From positions 1,829,685 through 1,893,684 of the forward strand of contig VFFE01009205.1 in assembly GCA_008921705.1 (NCBI GenBank): 64,000 bases of DNA. Reading direction: 5' to 3'. The notes under the pieces were generated by a model, which was not told the origin of the DNA, ran no database searches, and saw nothing but the letters and a program-made list of their open reading frames with translations. The position numbers and the translations under genes are program-made. Position 1 is the stretch's first letter. Every line of letters starts with the position of its first letter. Source of the stretch: Burhinus oedicnemus. Lineage: Eukaryota > Chordata > Aves > Charadriiformes > Burhinidae. Below, piece after piece: positions 37,083-50,800 of this stretch.

Positions 37083-40000
37083 TCTAAAAGTGTTTCTTGT
37101 TGTTACAGCTCTCCATGTTCAGACACTGATTCCAACTACCAATCCAATACCAATAGTCCCTGCATATATATTTTGACTCCCAGAAAATTAGTGATACCAG
37201 TTGTTTCTTAGAGATTGAAACAGACAAAATAACTTGAAAAGTATGAAAGAATGTATTGGTTTGATATTTCTGCTTATTTGTTTTGTGGAGGTTTGTGTTT
37301 GTTTTGCTGCAAGGAATCAAGAAATACTTTGGTTTTTGAACAAGTGAGTTATAGGAAGGAAAGGATTAATTATACTCATGAACCCTGTGTTGTTAGCCAC
37401 AGTGATAACTGTAGACATATTTTAGTCCTATAAATAGCTCTTCTTTTATCTAACATCTTTTAGTCAGATGGTGCTAATATCCCTCCTTCCTCACTAAGAT
37501 TCCTACAGTCCATATTTCAGCAGTATGTTTTATATGTAATACAATAAAATCCACAAAAAGTGCTGTTGCCTTGCATTTTAGTACAGTAGCATAAAATTAT
37601 AAAAGGAATAATGGGCGTAGGGGATGAATAAGAATAGTCAGGTTTGGATTTCATTTTCTAAATGAATTCAGCTGGACTGACAGCCCTAGAGGTGCCCTTA
37701 AGCACAGAAAATGTTAGAGAAGGTTAGATTAGGTGATAATTGCAGGACAGAATAAAAATTGAACAACTGTTTTTCTTTCTTTCTGGATTTTTGAGGAGAA
37801 CTGAATCAGTTTGGCATATTGAGAAACCAGGAAAACAGTGGGCTCCTCACATTGTTTGTCCTGAAAATTAAAACCTCAATAATGTAAAAATGCTGAAAAG
37901 CCTCTAAATATATTCTATAAAATTCCGAACTTGTATTGCCAAGTGGGTATTTACTTATGTTAGGGCTCCATCTACAGTCATGAGGAAGAAAATCTTACCA
38001 TTGATGGCAGCTATCTCTGCTTCTGGGGCTTCACAGATTCACCATGTTTAACATCATAAACTCTCTCCTTTTATTTGGGTCAGCATACTTCAGGCTGATT
38101 TTCAGCCACAGTTAAAGCATCTGTTCTCTAATTATTTCCAGGAAAGCAGAAAATAAGGTTATATTGACTGTTTCTTTATATGCCAATATTTTGGTAGGGT
38201 TGGGTTAAATTTCAAGTAGTTTTATTGTCAAAAGGCTAGCAGGCACAGAGAATCTTATCATATAATCTCACTCACACATTTACCAAGTTCCATTTTTAAA
38301 ATTGTTAGGAGTTTGGCCCCTCGATATTTCAGTTTGAGAGGCTCGTCAAGAACATTGTTTCTCAGAGGATGAGCACCATTCCAGTACTTTCAACCTAAAC
38401 GGATTCATGGGCTTCTTGCATCCTCTTGATTTTAAGCCACTATTGACCTTGAGTTAAAATAGATTGGATGTAATCCTCACCCTCAATTTAAGATAACATT
38501 TAGAAACAGTTATAGTACTTAACGTAACTAAATTAACTGAAATAGTGCTCTTTTATTTAGTACTTTTGCCCATCCACATATGAACTGGAATTTGACTTAG
38601 CGCTTCCATTTCTTTGGAACAGTCAACCAGAAGAGAGAACAGCTGCTTGTGTGGAAAATGGAAGCTGAGCAGTATGTGAATGCAAGTATGTTTATTTCTG
38701 TAGTACTGTCTGTATGTTAATCTATTGAATAATTAATCTTATATAAATAAAAATGAGCAAATGAAAAATACCCAAATCTTATCCTTCACTTATAAAACAA
38801 GTAGAAGGAGGTAGTAAATTAGGGGAAATAGTTAAATATCAAAAATGGCAATAAAAAGGAGGGCTAAACATGGGACAATACAAAGCATTGACATGGTTTA
38901 CTGAAAATCTCACACTTAAGCAAATAGACACATGAAGTCGATAGGACAAAGCTTAGAGGTACAAAGATCAGTCTTGCAGTTTTTGTATACGAACAGTTAA
39001 TTTGTAGTAATTAGAGTTTGGCTACCACCTGCATAATAGTAGCCAAGAAATGCATGGAATAGTGACATTTGCTTGAGCATGACCAAGCATGTTAAAAAGT
39101 TGTAAGAGTCTAAAAAGTGTTGTTAAAAAATGTGACAACTGTCAAGTAACTAAGGTTGAGCATTGGACTTTCTAATTAGAAAAGGAAGACTGAGTAATTG
39201 AAATAATGGGTAAACAAATAATTATTAAGGGGGGTTTTTTTAGTAGTTAATAACTTTTTAATAAATAGCATACACACACAAAAAAAAAAATCCAGTACTC
39301 AATTTTCTTCTAAAATAAAGCTCACACAAAGCGAATACTTTCTCTGCATCCATTTGCAGCAGTCCTCCGTGCAGTTGCAAAAGCCTTAGCAATATCTGTC
39401 TACTGAGGGTGAATTAAAGTCGCTTACTGCCAGTACCTCAAGAGCAGTGAGGTACACTGCCTTCCTATTTAATGGAAGAGAACACACATGATTACTGTGG
39501 AGCAGATGGTGGTACCCTCTGGTAACCTGTGTGTCAAAACTATTATTTGCTAGTGTTCTTGTCGATCTGAAACTGGAATGGATGTGTGTCTGTTTCCTGA
39601 CTGTCTGTGACAAGGAAGAAATATTAAGGAAGGAACCAAGAGTTGCAAAATGAGAACAAGCAGCTCTAGCAGATGCTGCTATAGGAAAATATTGTAAAGG
39701 GAGGTGGATGTGGGCACAACTAGTATCTCTCTAGACTAGTTTCATTGCAGCACTCCCCACTTAAATGCAAACCAGCAACATTATTAAAGAAACTATCTGG
39801 TTAAAAATCAGGAATAGTGCTCCAAATCAACAAGACTGAGCTAATGCAAGTTTGAAAATATGGCAGAAACCATTTTTAGTACAGTTATCTCACTGTTTGC
39901 CAGTAGGGGGAAGGGAAATTTCTTTACAATAAGAGGCATAAAAAGCGTTCGCAGCTCAACTGAAGAAAAAGCTTGCAATACTAGATATTTGGCAAACTAG

Positions 40001-41120
40001 GAAAGTCAGTAAAATAATTTCAAAGGGTTTGTGTATTGGGTTTTGTTTTATTTTGTTTTGTTTTAAATCATGAGTAGATAATACCCTTAACACTGTGGCA
40101 GGTTTCTGCTGTTCTTCTAGAGTGGATCATAAAAAAGATGTCAACAAATAGAAGAAAATGTGAAAGACAAGAAAGAGCCTGCTTACAGAGAAGGACAAGG
40201 TCTGTGGTCATTTAAAGTGATGGCTTTTTATCTTGTGTCGTTGTGTTGTAAGTGCCACCATGTTTTACAGGCTTCCAGAACATTGCTGCACTTTTTTTTT
40301 TAGCCTACCTAAATTGTACTTTGATGCATGTGAAATTTTGATGAGCAGGAACCAATACATTTAAAAACACAGTAACCTTATACTATGAATTTAAAATTTA
40401 ATCCAAAGAAATGTGAATGGTTTTAAAACAAATTATTTTGAGTATACAATCAGTGAGGAGAAATTTTCACAATGAAAAGAAAACTGAGGCTGTCCAAAAC
40501 TTGCCAACATTTTGGATGCTTACATATGTTCAGAGTTTTTAGGCCTCTTATTACAAAAAGTTCATTTGTAGGTTGGCCAGAACGGCAAAACCACTACATA
40601 AGTTGGCTAAAGAAAGGAAACCATTTCACTGATCAGCAGTGTGTGATTTAGCATTTTGAGAGTAAGAAAGGCTCTTGTGATTGCTCCTGTTTTAGTTTCC
40701 CTGTGTTTCAAAACCCCTTTCATATTGTGCACAGCTGCTAACACTTACAGTTTGGGGATAGTGTTGACACAGGAACACAAAGGGTTTGAGATATTGCTAG
40801 CTTATTACCAGGGTGGGAGGTCAGTGGGAGGACATGTGGGGGTAGGAGTTTTCCAAAGACGAATTATTGCAAAAGTAACTCATGACTATGGTTAAATACT
40901 GTTTTCTTGGTTGGAAATTTATGATCAGGATAGACCATGCATCTCATTCAATGATTCTGTAGATTCAGGTATTCTGAGGGAAACTTGCCAAGCAGTTACA
41001 GATCTATCACAACGTGCCGCTGAGTTGAACACAATCATGGCAATGCTACTGTTGCATTCATATGACATTTTGATTGCTAGTTGCAAGTATTTCCATAAAC
41101 AGGAATGAGTGAACTTAGTT

Positions 41121-41150
41121 AAAAAAATAAAATAAAATAAAATAAAAAAA
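41121..41150. repeat. (AAAAT)n microsatellite
   Basis: An A-rich run with regular single T every five bases, about 30 bases long. Confidence 0.9.
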
Positions 41151-41691
41151 GGCTTTTCTATTCTAGACCCATGAGTTGCTGAAACTGAAAATAGAAGCTT
41201 TAAATTTGTGCTATATATGAACAAGCAGCTGATAAACCACTTACTTGAGAAAGTATCTTCTTCAGCTATCACAGTAAAAGGTTATTGTTCACAATGCGAA
41301 ATAAGGAGTATTCTACAGATGAAAAACAGTTGATGATGGCAAGGATGGGGCATTGATGATGGACAGGTAAATGTGGTTGGTATGTCAGATTACAGGACAT
41401 ATGGAAAGACGAACAGAATCTGGCCCCTCTGTGGGCTCATTTTAATTATGCTGGTTGGGCCTCTCCAGTGATGGGTACCTATAACATCAGACTGTACTTA
41501 CTTTTTTGAGAAAAGGCATATAACACCATGATTTTTAAACTGCTGGACTGCAGGAACCTTGGTATTCTGTACATTATGCTTGGACCTGAGTGAGGTTCTC
41601 ACAGTCTAGCAACTCTGGATGTTTTCACAAAATGGCCTATAAGAAGCCAAGGAGAAGCTGGTTGCACTTAGGCTGACGTTAAAGACTTAGA

Positions 41692-41714
41692 TTTTTTTTT
41701 TTTTTTTTTTTTTT
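41692..41714. repeat. T23 homopolymer tract
   Basis: A pure T run of 23 bases in intergenic sequence. Confidence 0.9.
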
Positions 41715-42689
41715 AAGTTTGTGAAGCTCTCTAGTCTGTAGAGAAAGTCAAGTTGTTTGCAGAGTGACTCAGATCAGGAATTTAACCAAACCTTGATGGA
41801 CTACCTTTTGGGTGGACTCATTTCTTGCCAGAGAGAAGAAATCAAGAGAGCTTAAACCACTAGGTTAAGCATAACCTTTGTAAATACCCTCAAGGGATTT
41901 CATACAGTGTTTGGTAGTGAACTGAAAAAATTACTATTCTCATGGATGAAGTTCCTAAAAAGGAAAAAAAATAAAAAAATTATTTGGATGATGTAGAAAA
42001 CCTGTAGATAAAAATCATGTTTATTTCTACAAAAATTGAAACGCTCTAGCAGGTAAGGACACTTAACTGTACTTTTTATAATGTCTCCAAGCATGTTTTC
42101 ACAATCCTAGGAGAAAGAAAAGCAGGACTCCTTTGAGGATCCAATAAAATACTGACACATATATAAGAAGTAATGAATGGGATATGTTGGGTCCCAAGAC
42201 TTTATTCAGAGTTGTTAATAAGGAATAGATGATGTGATAACAAGGATTTCAGTAAAATTGCCTCAATATAATGATTGTATGATGTGCTGACTAACAAAGA
42301 CTTTGAAGCAAGAAGCAAAGAAACAATTTCCATCTGTTCAAAAATGTTGTGCATTCTTTAGAAATACACAGGATTAAAGGAAAAAAACACCTGAATTCAG
42401 CATCTGTTTCTTTTCAAATGGAAACAAATGAAGATTAGTAAACTTTTGGCTGTTGGAGTAGTTTTGGTGGGGTTTTTTTGCTTGTTTGTTTCTTCAAAAC
42501 TCAGGTAAAAAAATGGGGTAATAATACATCCAATAGTAACAACTTGGTGTTGCGTTCATAGAGAAAGAATTTGGATTCCTATCCAAAACATATGTTTTTC
42601 TGTAAAAGTCAGAAGGGGAGGGAAAAAACCCTCAAAACTTTGAAGCTAAAGAAATGTTGTACAAAATGAACATGTCAGTGTGCTTCAAC

Positions 42690-43330
42690 TGGCAAACAGT
42701 GAGTTGCCTGTAACCTCCAGGCTGTTCTTAGACTGCGTGACAATCACCAAATAGAGCTGCAGTTTCACCTGATCACTATGATACAGGTGAGATCTTCGCA
42801 ATTCCTTTCTCCTCCAGCTTTATTTCTGTGAAAATTCTACATGCCCTAAACTTTTAATATTCTGCTTGTGGTAACTCTGATTTTAATGCTAAACTATGCC
42901 ACCAAATTAGTTAATTTTAATGCTCACTGAAAATTGAGAGGTTGGAGTTTAAAAAAAGTAGGAAAACATCTGTTCCTTGAGGTATCTCGCTGATTTTAAT
43001 CACAGTCAAAATTCACACTTTAACCAGCGTAATTCAAATCAATCTACCTTATCACTATCAGAGTGCAAAGCATCCGTCTGAAAAGAATGCGGAAGGCCTT
43101 GAGATGTAAGGTGTTTGACTGGACCTCCTCTCCACCCTGCAAAGCATCCAGAGAACTGCTGCTGTACAAACGGATTCATAGAAGTCTCACGAGCAAGGTC
43201 AGTCCTTGACTTTGTCTCTTCCTTCATCTGCTTTCATGACCTGTTGCCCTAAACTGCTAACATGTCAAGCTCAATTATAGTTGTTCGCAGCTTTCTAGAT
43301 GTTTACTAGGTAAGTTGTATTTGCCTTTCT
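42690..43330. promoter_or_regulatory. Candidate conserved non-coding element(s)
   Basis: Two patches (about 42690-42840 and 43010-43330) have balanced composition, no simple repeats and scattered CpG in an AT-rich surround. A 62-codon minus-strand frame covers part of the second patch but is unrecognised. The call rests on appearance only. Confidence 0.3.
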
Positions 43331-44400
43331 TGGCTTTTGCCCATTGCAAGGATATAAAAAACTCAGAGACTGATAGAGAGGGGGGGAACACATATAGCTT
43401 TAAAATATTACAGGGGGGGAAGGGGGAAGCATTATGATGTACAGACTTTAATCAGAATTAAAGCAGTTGCATGTTTGGGCTTGATGTTTTTACTTTGAAT
43501 ATAGATTGATACCATAGTGGAAGCATAATTTTAGCATGCATATATGCTTATCACTCTTTTCCAGTCAAATGTATTACAGACAGAAGTTTAATTGTAATTT
43601 ATATTTTCTAGTTAAATATATATACAGAAAGTACAGAGGACTGAAACTGTGAGACATTTGTACACCTGGCCGGCAGAATATTTTCAACCCTACTTATCAG
43701 CAAACAGAAGTGCTGTGTCCTCAAACTAGAACAAGAAGAAAGTTCTGCTTTGAACAATACATACTTTATCTGTTTTGTGGTTGGGTTTTGGTTGAGTGTA
43801 TTAGCCGGCATAACTTGCCTAAATGATAGCTGTAGAAAGGAGTTAATATTTGAATTGTGTAAACATCAAAGATGGTGTTTATTTATGTTGCTATAAAGTA
43901 ATAAGACTGATAGAAAGTAGATCACACTTACGAAAGATAAGAAACTTTATAACAGTGAGATGTGTAAAGTTGTAGATTAATTTCACAAATGAGGTTAGGG
44001 AATCCCCACTGCTTAAGATTTTTTAAACCTATTCCAAATGTGATGCATGTTCTCAAGCATGATCTGGGACAGACAAAAAGGCTGAACTATGAACGACAAA
44101 GCCTCCTACTCCATCCCAGTACTTAACATTGCACAGTAATCATCGGGGATAGTAACAATTTTAAGCAGTTATATTAGTGACAATTACTTCTTACAAATCT
44201 CTGTTGTGATTCAAATGATATGACTTTGTTGCTTCTTAGACTGGGAGAATCAACAGGAATTGTTGTAATATTCCCTTAACTTTCTAAAGGTTGATTTGTG
44301 TTCTCTGAAAAAATGTTGGTATTAAAAGAGTTGTTGTAGGGCATGGCCATGTGAATAGGTGCTGCTCTACACTAAGAAGCTGTGCGTATGGTCTTAGTTC
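43331..44400. other. Intergenic, no gene recognised
   Basis: AT-rich sequence, with G-rich runs at about 43378-43430 separated by an AT patch. Nothing else is identifiable. Confidence 0.55.
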
Positions 44401-44592
44401 TTGGTAAATGGAAGTAATTTGCTACTTGCTACCGAAGGACATTTAAGCTACCCCACACCTATAGATCTGTCAGTCAGGCTCCTTTGCAGCTCATGTTATT
44501 GCATAGCAGCAGTGCTGTATTTCTGCTTTAAACTCCATGTGCGAGATGTAAAAGGTCATTTGCCCCCCGCTGATACGGGAGAGCTGTCCGGC

Positions 44593-44847
44593 ATGGGGCC
44601 GTGGACTACGAGAGAGGTTGCAGGTATGAGTCTGCAGCTGAGGAGGACATCATTCAGCCAGGCGCCTGTTCAGAGGAGTCCTTTACTAACCAATGTGTCA
44701 CAGTTGCTGATTAACGCCACTCAGCGTATTGTGCCTTTGCGTAGGCAGCCAGATCCAGACCTAGTTCACCTGACATCTGGAGAAGCCACTCTCTCTGTGG
44801 AGTTTCTAGCTTTAGGGAGATACAGTGCCCAACTGGGGCCTAATTGA
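44593..44847 (+). CDS. Hypothetical 84-residue ORF in an exon-like segment
   Basis: This is an open frame from ATG (44593) to TGA (44845-44847). The frame is open upstream to about 44401, the longest open stretch in the window. The ATG has G at -3 and G at +4, a good Kozak setting. The segment is GC-richer and holds more CpG than its surroundings. A perfect donor-like GTG/GTAAGT starts six bases after the stop (44854). The product begins MGPWTTREVAGMSL and includes a possible N-glycosylation context (NVS, NAT) but no signal peptide or domain I recognise. It may be a lineage-specific coding exon, a non-coding RNA exon or conserved regulatory DNA open by chance. I assign no function. Confidence 0.3.
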   Translation: MGPWTTREVAGMSLQLRRTSFSQAPVQRSPLLTNVSQLLINATQRIVPLRRQPDPDLVHLTSGEATLSVEFLALGRYSAQLGPN

Positions 44848-44859
44848 GATGTGGTAAGT

Positions 44860-47682
44860 AACTACTCTTTTGTAAGTTCATACCCAATTTACCAAGTAGG
44901 GATTTTCTTGTGAAACAGATCTAATTTTCCTTGTTGTAGTCCATCTAAGTAGATGATTAGTTGTGTTAAATAGTTATTTTTGTCAATTGTTGTTTTTTAA
45001 GTTGGAATAACTTGATTTTTAAAAGTACAAATGTTTTGCTTAGTAGTAAAATTTTACAGTTGTACTTCTCGTATAAGGTTTGTTAATTTTGGCATAGGTT
45101 TTTAAAAATTACATTGCGTGCTGTCAAGCACTTATATTGCCATTGAGTAGAATGATAGCTTTATAAGCATTTGACTTTTTCTGTTCTTTTATGGCTGCAT
45201 GTTTAATGGGGTCTGACATTATCTATCCAACAATGTTGCATCTTCATTTTGATAATCATAGTACAATTAATAAGGTCCCATTGTAAACCCAATGCAGTTG
45301 TACTCAAGTTATACTAAGCTATAACTGCCATTTTACTTGAGAAAGCTTAGCTATAAAATATAATGTGACTTGCCTGAAGGCACACAGCAAATCTTTCAGA
45401 AAGCCAGACTGGGTTTGAATTTATTCTTTCTATCTTTTGTTTTAAATATAAGATATATTTCTTCTTCCAAATAAGGTAAGACATGTAGGGAGAAATTATC
45501 ATGGTCGTATACCCCAGAAAAGAAACAAATCATGCAGTAGTGTACATTAGCATATATGTTTGCACTTGCAAGTTAAGATCAGTCATCAAAAATTTCATCT
45601 TAAATGAAAATTTTAATAAGTATGTGCATTTGAACAACTATACAGCTTTATTATCTGAACTGTGGCTTTCTCTAAAGATGCATAAATATGCATCTACTTG
45701 AAAGATTTCTAATATTGCTATATTAAAATTCTTATTATCAATAAAAGAAAAAAATCTGTGGAATAACAAATGGTTTTTCCATACGCAAAAATCTTTAGAA
45801 CTGTGTGGTCTAAAAATGAGACATTTCCAAATAAAATTGAGCTATGTGGAAGAAATTGAGGGAAAAGTCCTTAAGGTGACTTTTAAATGAAAATGAAATG
45901 TCTTTTAGTAAGTTTCAGAGGTACAATATTACAGACTAGTAGAATTGTATCTCATTAATTTCAAACATAGATTTTATGTGAGGCTATTTGATTATAATTT
46001 GATTATCTGACCCTGTAATTAAAGTTTATTGCCAATTTCAAAGCTTATGTGTAAAATGAACTGGTTTTCTTCAAAGCAATATACAATCCATTGGACTCAT
46101 TGACTTCTAGTTTTGCATTTAAATCGAAAAGTCTGTTATAACATGACAAACAGGTTCGGTTTTTGATCATTAATCCTGCTAAGCAATATTCATAAATTCA
46201 ATTTTGAATCAGTTGGAATACTTTTCTTTTATTAGTTTCTGTGTTATTAAATGAGATTGTTTCTGACTAATATATTTCTGGACTCAAACTGTAGCTCCAA
46301 GCTGTTATTCAAATCAAATAACATGCCCCTTACTTGTGCCTAGCACTAATAAATGCCAACTTGTGATACATTTGCTGGAGACTGTCACGAATATTAAAGG
46401 AGGCAATAATGTCACTAATGTCTCATAAGTAAGCTTATTTTTCTAAAGGGCTGAAATCAGTCATCCTACTGAGGGGGGCAAAGGGGGAAGAACCTTTAAG
46501 ACTTAAAGCCTAAAGCATTATTGTACTCAGCTAAACATTATTATTGAGGAGGTAAATGACCAAGAAATTACCACTGGAGAGAATGAAAAATATAACATGT
46601 AACTTCTGATGCCACCCTGAGCAACAGAAATGCATCCACTGGCTAAGCATATGCTGGCTTTAGTAGAATTGCATGTTCATTGGTTTGGAGGCATGTTTTT
46701 CTCCCTCTGAGTGTTTGAATCAAAGGAAGAAAAAAAAAATTCCCTTTTACTGTTACTGTCAACCACCTACTTCAGTTCTTTTGAGATATTACTGGTAATA
46801 GTTAGGGGTTTTGGTATAGAACAGACGTTTAACATGTTGACATGAAATTATCTAAATAGGATTAACTTGTTTAAGTCATCATCCTGCAATCTGGACAACT
46901 TGGGAAGGAGAGTATTGAGTGGGGCAGGGGATATGACTGGGACTCAGAGACATAGCGTGGACCCTACCTGTGTCCCAGTTGGATACAAGGACAATGTTGA
47001 GATTTAGACACAATCATTTTACCTATTTTGCTTTCTCCTGTCCCAGAATATTCACCCTTTTTTGTTGGAGGTAGAATACTGATAATGAATGTCCATTCTA
47101 TGAGTCTATGTACTTTTTTATGCCACTTTGAGCCACATATTTATCCCTTTGTTTCTCCAGCTTTTCCCCAAATGTTTAAAACATAATTAAAAAAAGAGGT
47201 AGTTCTGTTTTATATTTTGTGCAGTATGAGTTCCTCGCTTTCCTACTTTCTCAAAAGTTCTGTGTAATAACCTTGTATTTTCTTTTCTAAAATAAAAACA
47301 AAAACAAAGCTTTTATCTCTATTAAAGTTCATTAGTGTCAGTATCACAGAATGTAGCAAAATAACTGATAGGTTCTAGTAGAGCGACTAGTGTATTTGGG
47401 TACAGTTCACTTTTTTTTTTTTAATGATGGTTCCTACATTAAAGGTGCTTTTAATTGGAAAGGATGGAAGGGTTGAGACAAAATCTGAAGGTCTGTTTTA
47501 TGATTGCCTTTAGTTTTTACAAACTGTTCTGTGTTGTGCAGGATGTATTCCAATTTGATTAAGTTTACAAATTGTCTGTGACCTCTGCATTAGCTGTTTC
47601 AGAAAGGCGCTCCTTCTTATGGAGATCATTGAGAATTTTGTAGCCTGGCTGGAATGCCTGTACTGCTCACACATGTTGTTAT
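44860..47682. other. Intergenic, no gene recognised
   Basis: Mostly AT-rich. The part at about 46290-46450 has mixed composition and could be conserved regulatory DNA. T and A runs occur at about 46730 and 47411. No transposon or exon is recognised. Confidence 0.55.
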
Positions 47683-47825
47683 GGCCTCCAGCCATACCAC
47701 CTTACCTCGGGCAGTGATCTTGTCAGAGTTCATAAGCTAACAGGTCACGCGAGGTGAGTTATGAATGGGATACCCGTAAGGAGGCATCGCTTTACCCTCT
47801 GAGCTAGCAGGGAACCCCTGGCCTA
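47683..47825 (+). mobile_element. 5S rRNA-derived element, probably AmnSINE1-type SINE
   Basis: The left half aligns by eye with vertebrate 5S rRNA. The start GCCTCCAGCCATACCACC matches the 5S start, GTGATCTTGTC matches the GATCTCGTC region, AAGCTAACAGG matches box A (AAGCTAAGCAGG), and GAATGGGATACC matches the box C region (GGATGGGAGACC). The spacing of these blocks agrees with 5S. The following GAGGCATCGC...GAGCTAGCAGGGAA does not follow 5S, so a composite SINE fits better than a plain 5S pseudogene. AmnSINE1 of amniotes has a 5S-derived head joined to a tRNA-derived part. The right edge is uncertain and I could not identify the further SINE body. Confidence 0.6.
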
Positions 47826-50800
47826 GCACTTTGCTTTTAGATTTTCAGTTTTTCATGTAAAACAGAAACTAATCATGACTTCTTATCATGAGATATATTA
47901 TTGGACTATCTGGAGCTGAGGTGGAGCTACAGTTCACAGAACAGATGAACAATACTTGTCTAAAGTGTCCTGTAATTTAACTGGGTTTTTTGTTTTTTTT
48001 TTTTTTAAATTCTAAAATGTTGCCTAGTTTAACAAATGCTATGATCCTCCCCAGTGAGGGATTTGTATCAGTGTCGCCTCTATCTGTAAGTTCTCATTAT
48101 TTCTGAAGTGCAGTGGAACCATTTGGTTTAAACACTTCTATGTTGTTTTTAAATGGCAAATTTGCATTTGGCACTTGTTGTTACAGACATAATACTTAGT
48201 TGTTACAATGAATATAGTAAGATGACAGACTGTCATATATAATGCAGATTAAGACTGACAGCATGTGATCCTAAGCTTGGAAAGAATGATGCAAAAATTA
48301 CTTGAAACGTTATTTATATTTCCCTCTTCTTGTGACCAGGATCGGTCCTCAAATTGTGAGTTAGAACAGCCTCGGCCTGCATGGTAAGAAAGAAGCCCAT
48401 TAAAAATGGCTTTGGTATCGAGCTATCTTAACTACGTAACAGTAAAGTTCTTCTGTCTACTGTTAAAACTATGTTATATACTGCACTGCTTTGATATTAC
48501 CAGAGAAACCAAATCCAGGCTAGGATTTAGTGGCCAGGTTCTTTTCAATGTGTAGTTTTCTCTGATAACAATTGAGTGCTTCTTTTCTCGCTACACTTTG
48601 TTTCAAATTTTTTGATTAAAAATACGTTATTTTGGATACAACCTATTTAGCTGAACAGGCATTTGATACCTGGATTTAAGAACCAAGAAAATTTGGCTTG
48701 TTGTAAATAAGTTACCTGATGCAGTGATCTCTTCAGGGTGGAAGAAGAGGTATTGTTTAATCTTAAAGGTAGACTGCCTCTCATAATATGTTCATCCTAA
48801 GTTCAATATCTAATATCCATATAAATGTTGTGATATACCAAACCACTTTTACCAGTTATCTTTCATATTTTTGGTTTTAAGAGTAAACTTGCTGACTTTA
48901 GTTCACATCTAATTATCATCTTCCGTTTTTGAAAGATAAGACGGGAATAGAGAAGTGTGGTGAAGCCCATATCTAGCATAGTCAGTTATATTAACAGCAA
49001 TAACGAAGGCCGATAATAGCGCATTGATTGCTAGGGATTCTCAATCAGCTTTGTAAGAATGCCAGAACAATGAAAGCTTTTGCCTAATTAAACGATGAAG
49101 AATCTAGGGCCAGATGCATTGGTGAGTTGTGGTTGGTTTTTGCTGCATGCTTATGGAGATGTGCATGATACCTGCTTTTTATTCCTACAACCATCAATTA
49201 GTTTATACAACCGTATAGCCCATAACATGTTTTCATTTAGTCTTCAATAGCTCATCTCCTCCAGGTTTCCTAGAACAGTATTTCCTAGAAAAGTTTGAAA
49301 TAACACTTAGCACATGCTTACTCTTCGATAAGTGCTTAAATATTACACTGAATAAATGTGGGAATACTGAATGTGAAAATTAACACCAATGTTAGTGTTT
49401 TCTTAAGGTAAGTCCCTAATTCTTATTACTTCTTAAGCAAATCAGTTTAAATTTTCAGAAAAACAAATGGAGCATCTGAAGATGCTTGCTGTTTGACATT
49501 TCATAAAAAATTAATTAGGCTTGGCATGATTGTTTAAACATTGCTTAGATTGCAATTCTGCTTTAAAATATTATTTTACAGAAACTTATGACAGTGGTTA
49601 TCATAACATCTGGTTATGTCCCTCAAGGGATCCCTGAAAATAACTATAAAGTAGTATTTTAGAAAATAAATGTAAAACGTTTTCCTTATTCATATTTTAG
49701 CTCTGGAAATATTTCTTTTCCAGTACTGTACTACTAGCGAATCTTTGTTCCACATAAATACTGTGTTAAAATAGTAAGATAGATAAGATTTTAAGGATAT
49801 AAGAATGTAGGGTCAGTGAATGCTACTTGCTGCACACTTCATTTCAAGAACTCGAGTCTCTCAGATTAGGGTCTAAAATCTGTCTTCTGTTTGTTTGTTC
49901 GATTGAATTTTTTTTCTTTCCTTCCATGCGGGTCAGCCATACTACACATTAGAATCAATTCTGATTCTACAAAAGCAAGGAATGGAGACTGTATCCCCAG
50001 AGGACTACCCAATATTTGCATCCCCTGAAAAGCAGGGTTATAAAGTGAGTCAACCTTATAATCTGCCCAGTAATCACAATTAAGTTAATGTCTGGTTTTG
50101 CTCAACTTACACATTTGCATATCCATACTCATTTTGCATATAATACACAGACATACAATTTTTTAAAATAAAATTGAATTGTTTCCTTAGAGTAGACAGA
50201 TTCATAATTGTATTCTGCAAAATTTTCAGGTTTCCATGATAGGCACAGACATTCTTCTTTTTTTAAAGGGGATCATAACAATATTACAAAGAAGTAAGAC
50301 TTATATAGCATTCATTCATCCTCTCAGTACTATTTCCCCATTCATAAAAACTTTGGGTTTTTTTTTCTTTTCTAAATTTTCAGCAAAATAATAGCTTTGT
50401 GTGTGTGCATTACTTAAAACTTAAATCGAAGATGTGCACACCTACCACTTCATTGATATTGTTTAAAGAAGCCTGAAGGTTAAGAAGGGACGTGTGAAGT
50501 TCTAGGCATACACTAAAAGTGGAAGGTAGTGCTTCACCACTCATAACAAATTTGGCTCTTTTAAGAAGAGGAATTATTTATTTTCATTTCTGTTTTAAGT
50601 GTGACAGAAGTGACAATAATTTTAATACAAAAGAATTTTTTATTTTTTTTTAATGGTTGGCAAAGTCTTGAAACTGTTTAGTACTCCAGCTTAATATGTC
50701 TTCACATTGTGATGGCAACAGGAGAACGTATTAGTATGATGTTTTAATAAATTTTCATACTTTAATTTCCTATAATAACTCTAAGTAATTTTTTTGGCAT

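Larger units (their letters stand above)
33754..42689. other. Intergenic, no gene recognised
   Basis: A long AT-rich stretch. It holds a compound trinucleotide repeat (37043), a TTTTG-type run (about 40030-40064), an AAAAT run (41121) and a T tract (41692). No CR1, RNA gene or recognisable exon is seen. Confidence 0.6.

Noticed and set aside
40925..41272. 115-codon minus-strand open frame
   Set aside because: It crosses the AAAAT microsatellite, is Phe/Ser-rich and has no recognisable domain.
47683..47800. Functional 5S rRNA gene
   Set aside because: Too many differences in box A and box C, and the 3' part does not follow 5S.
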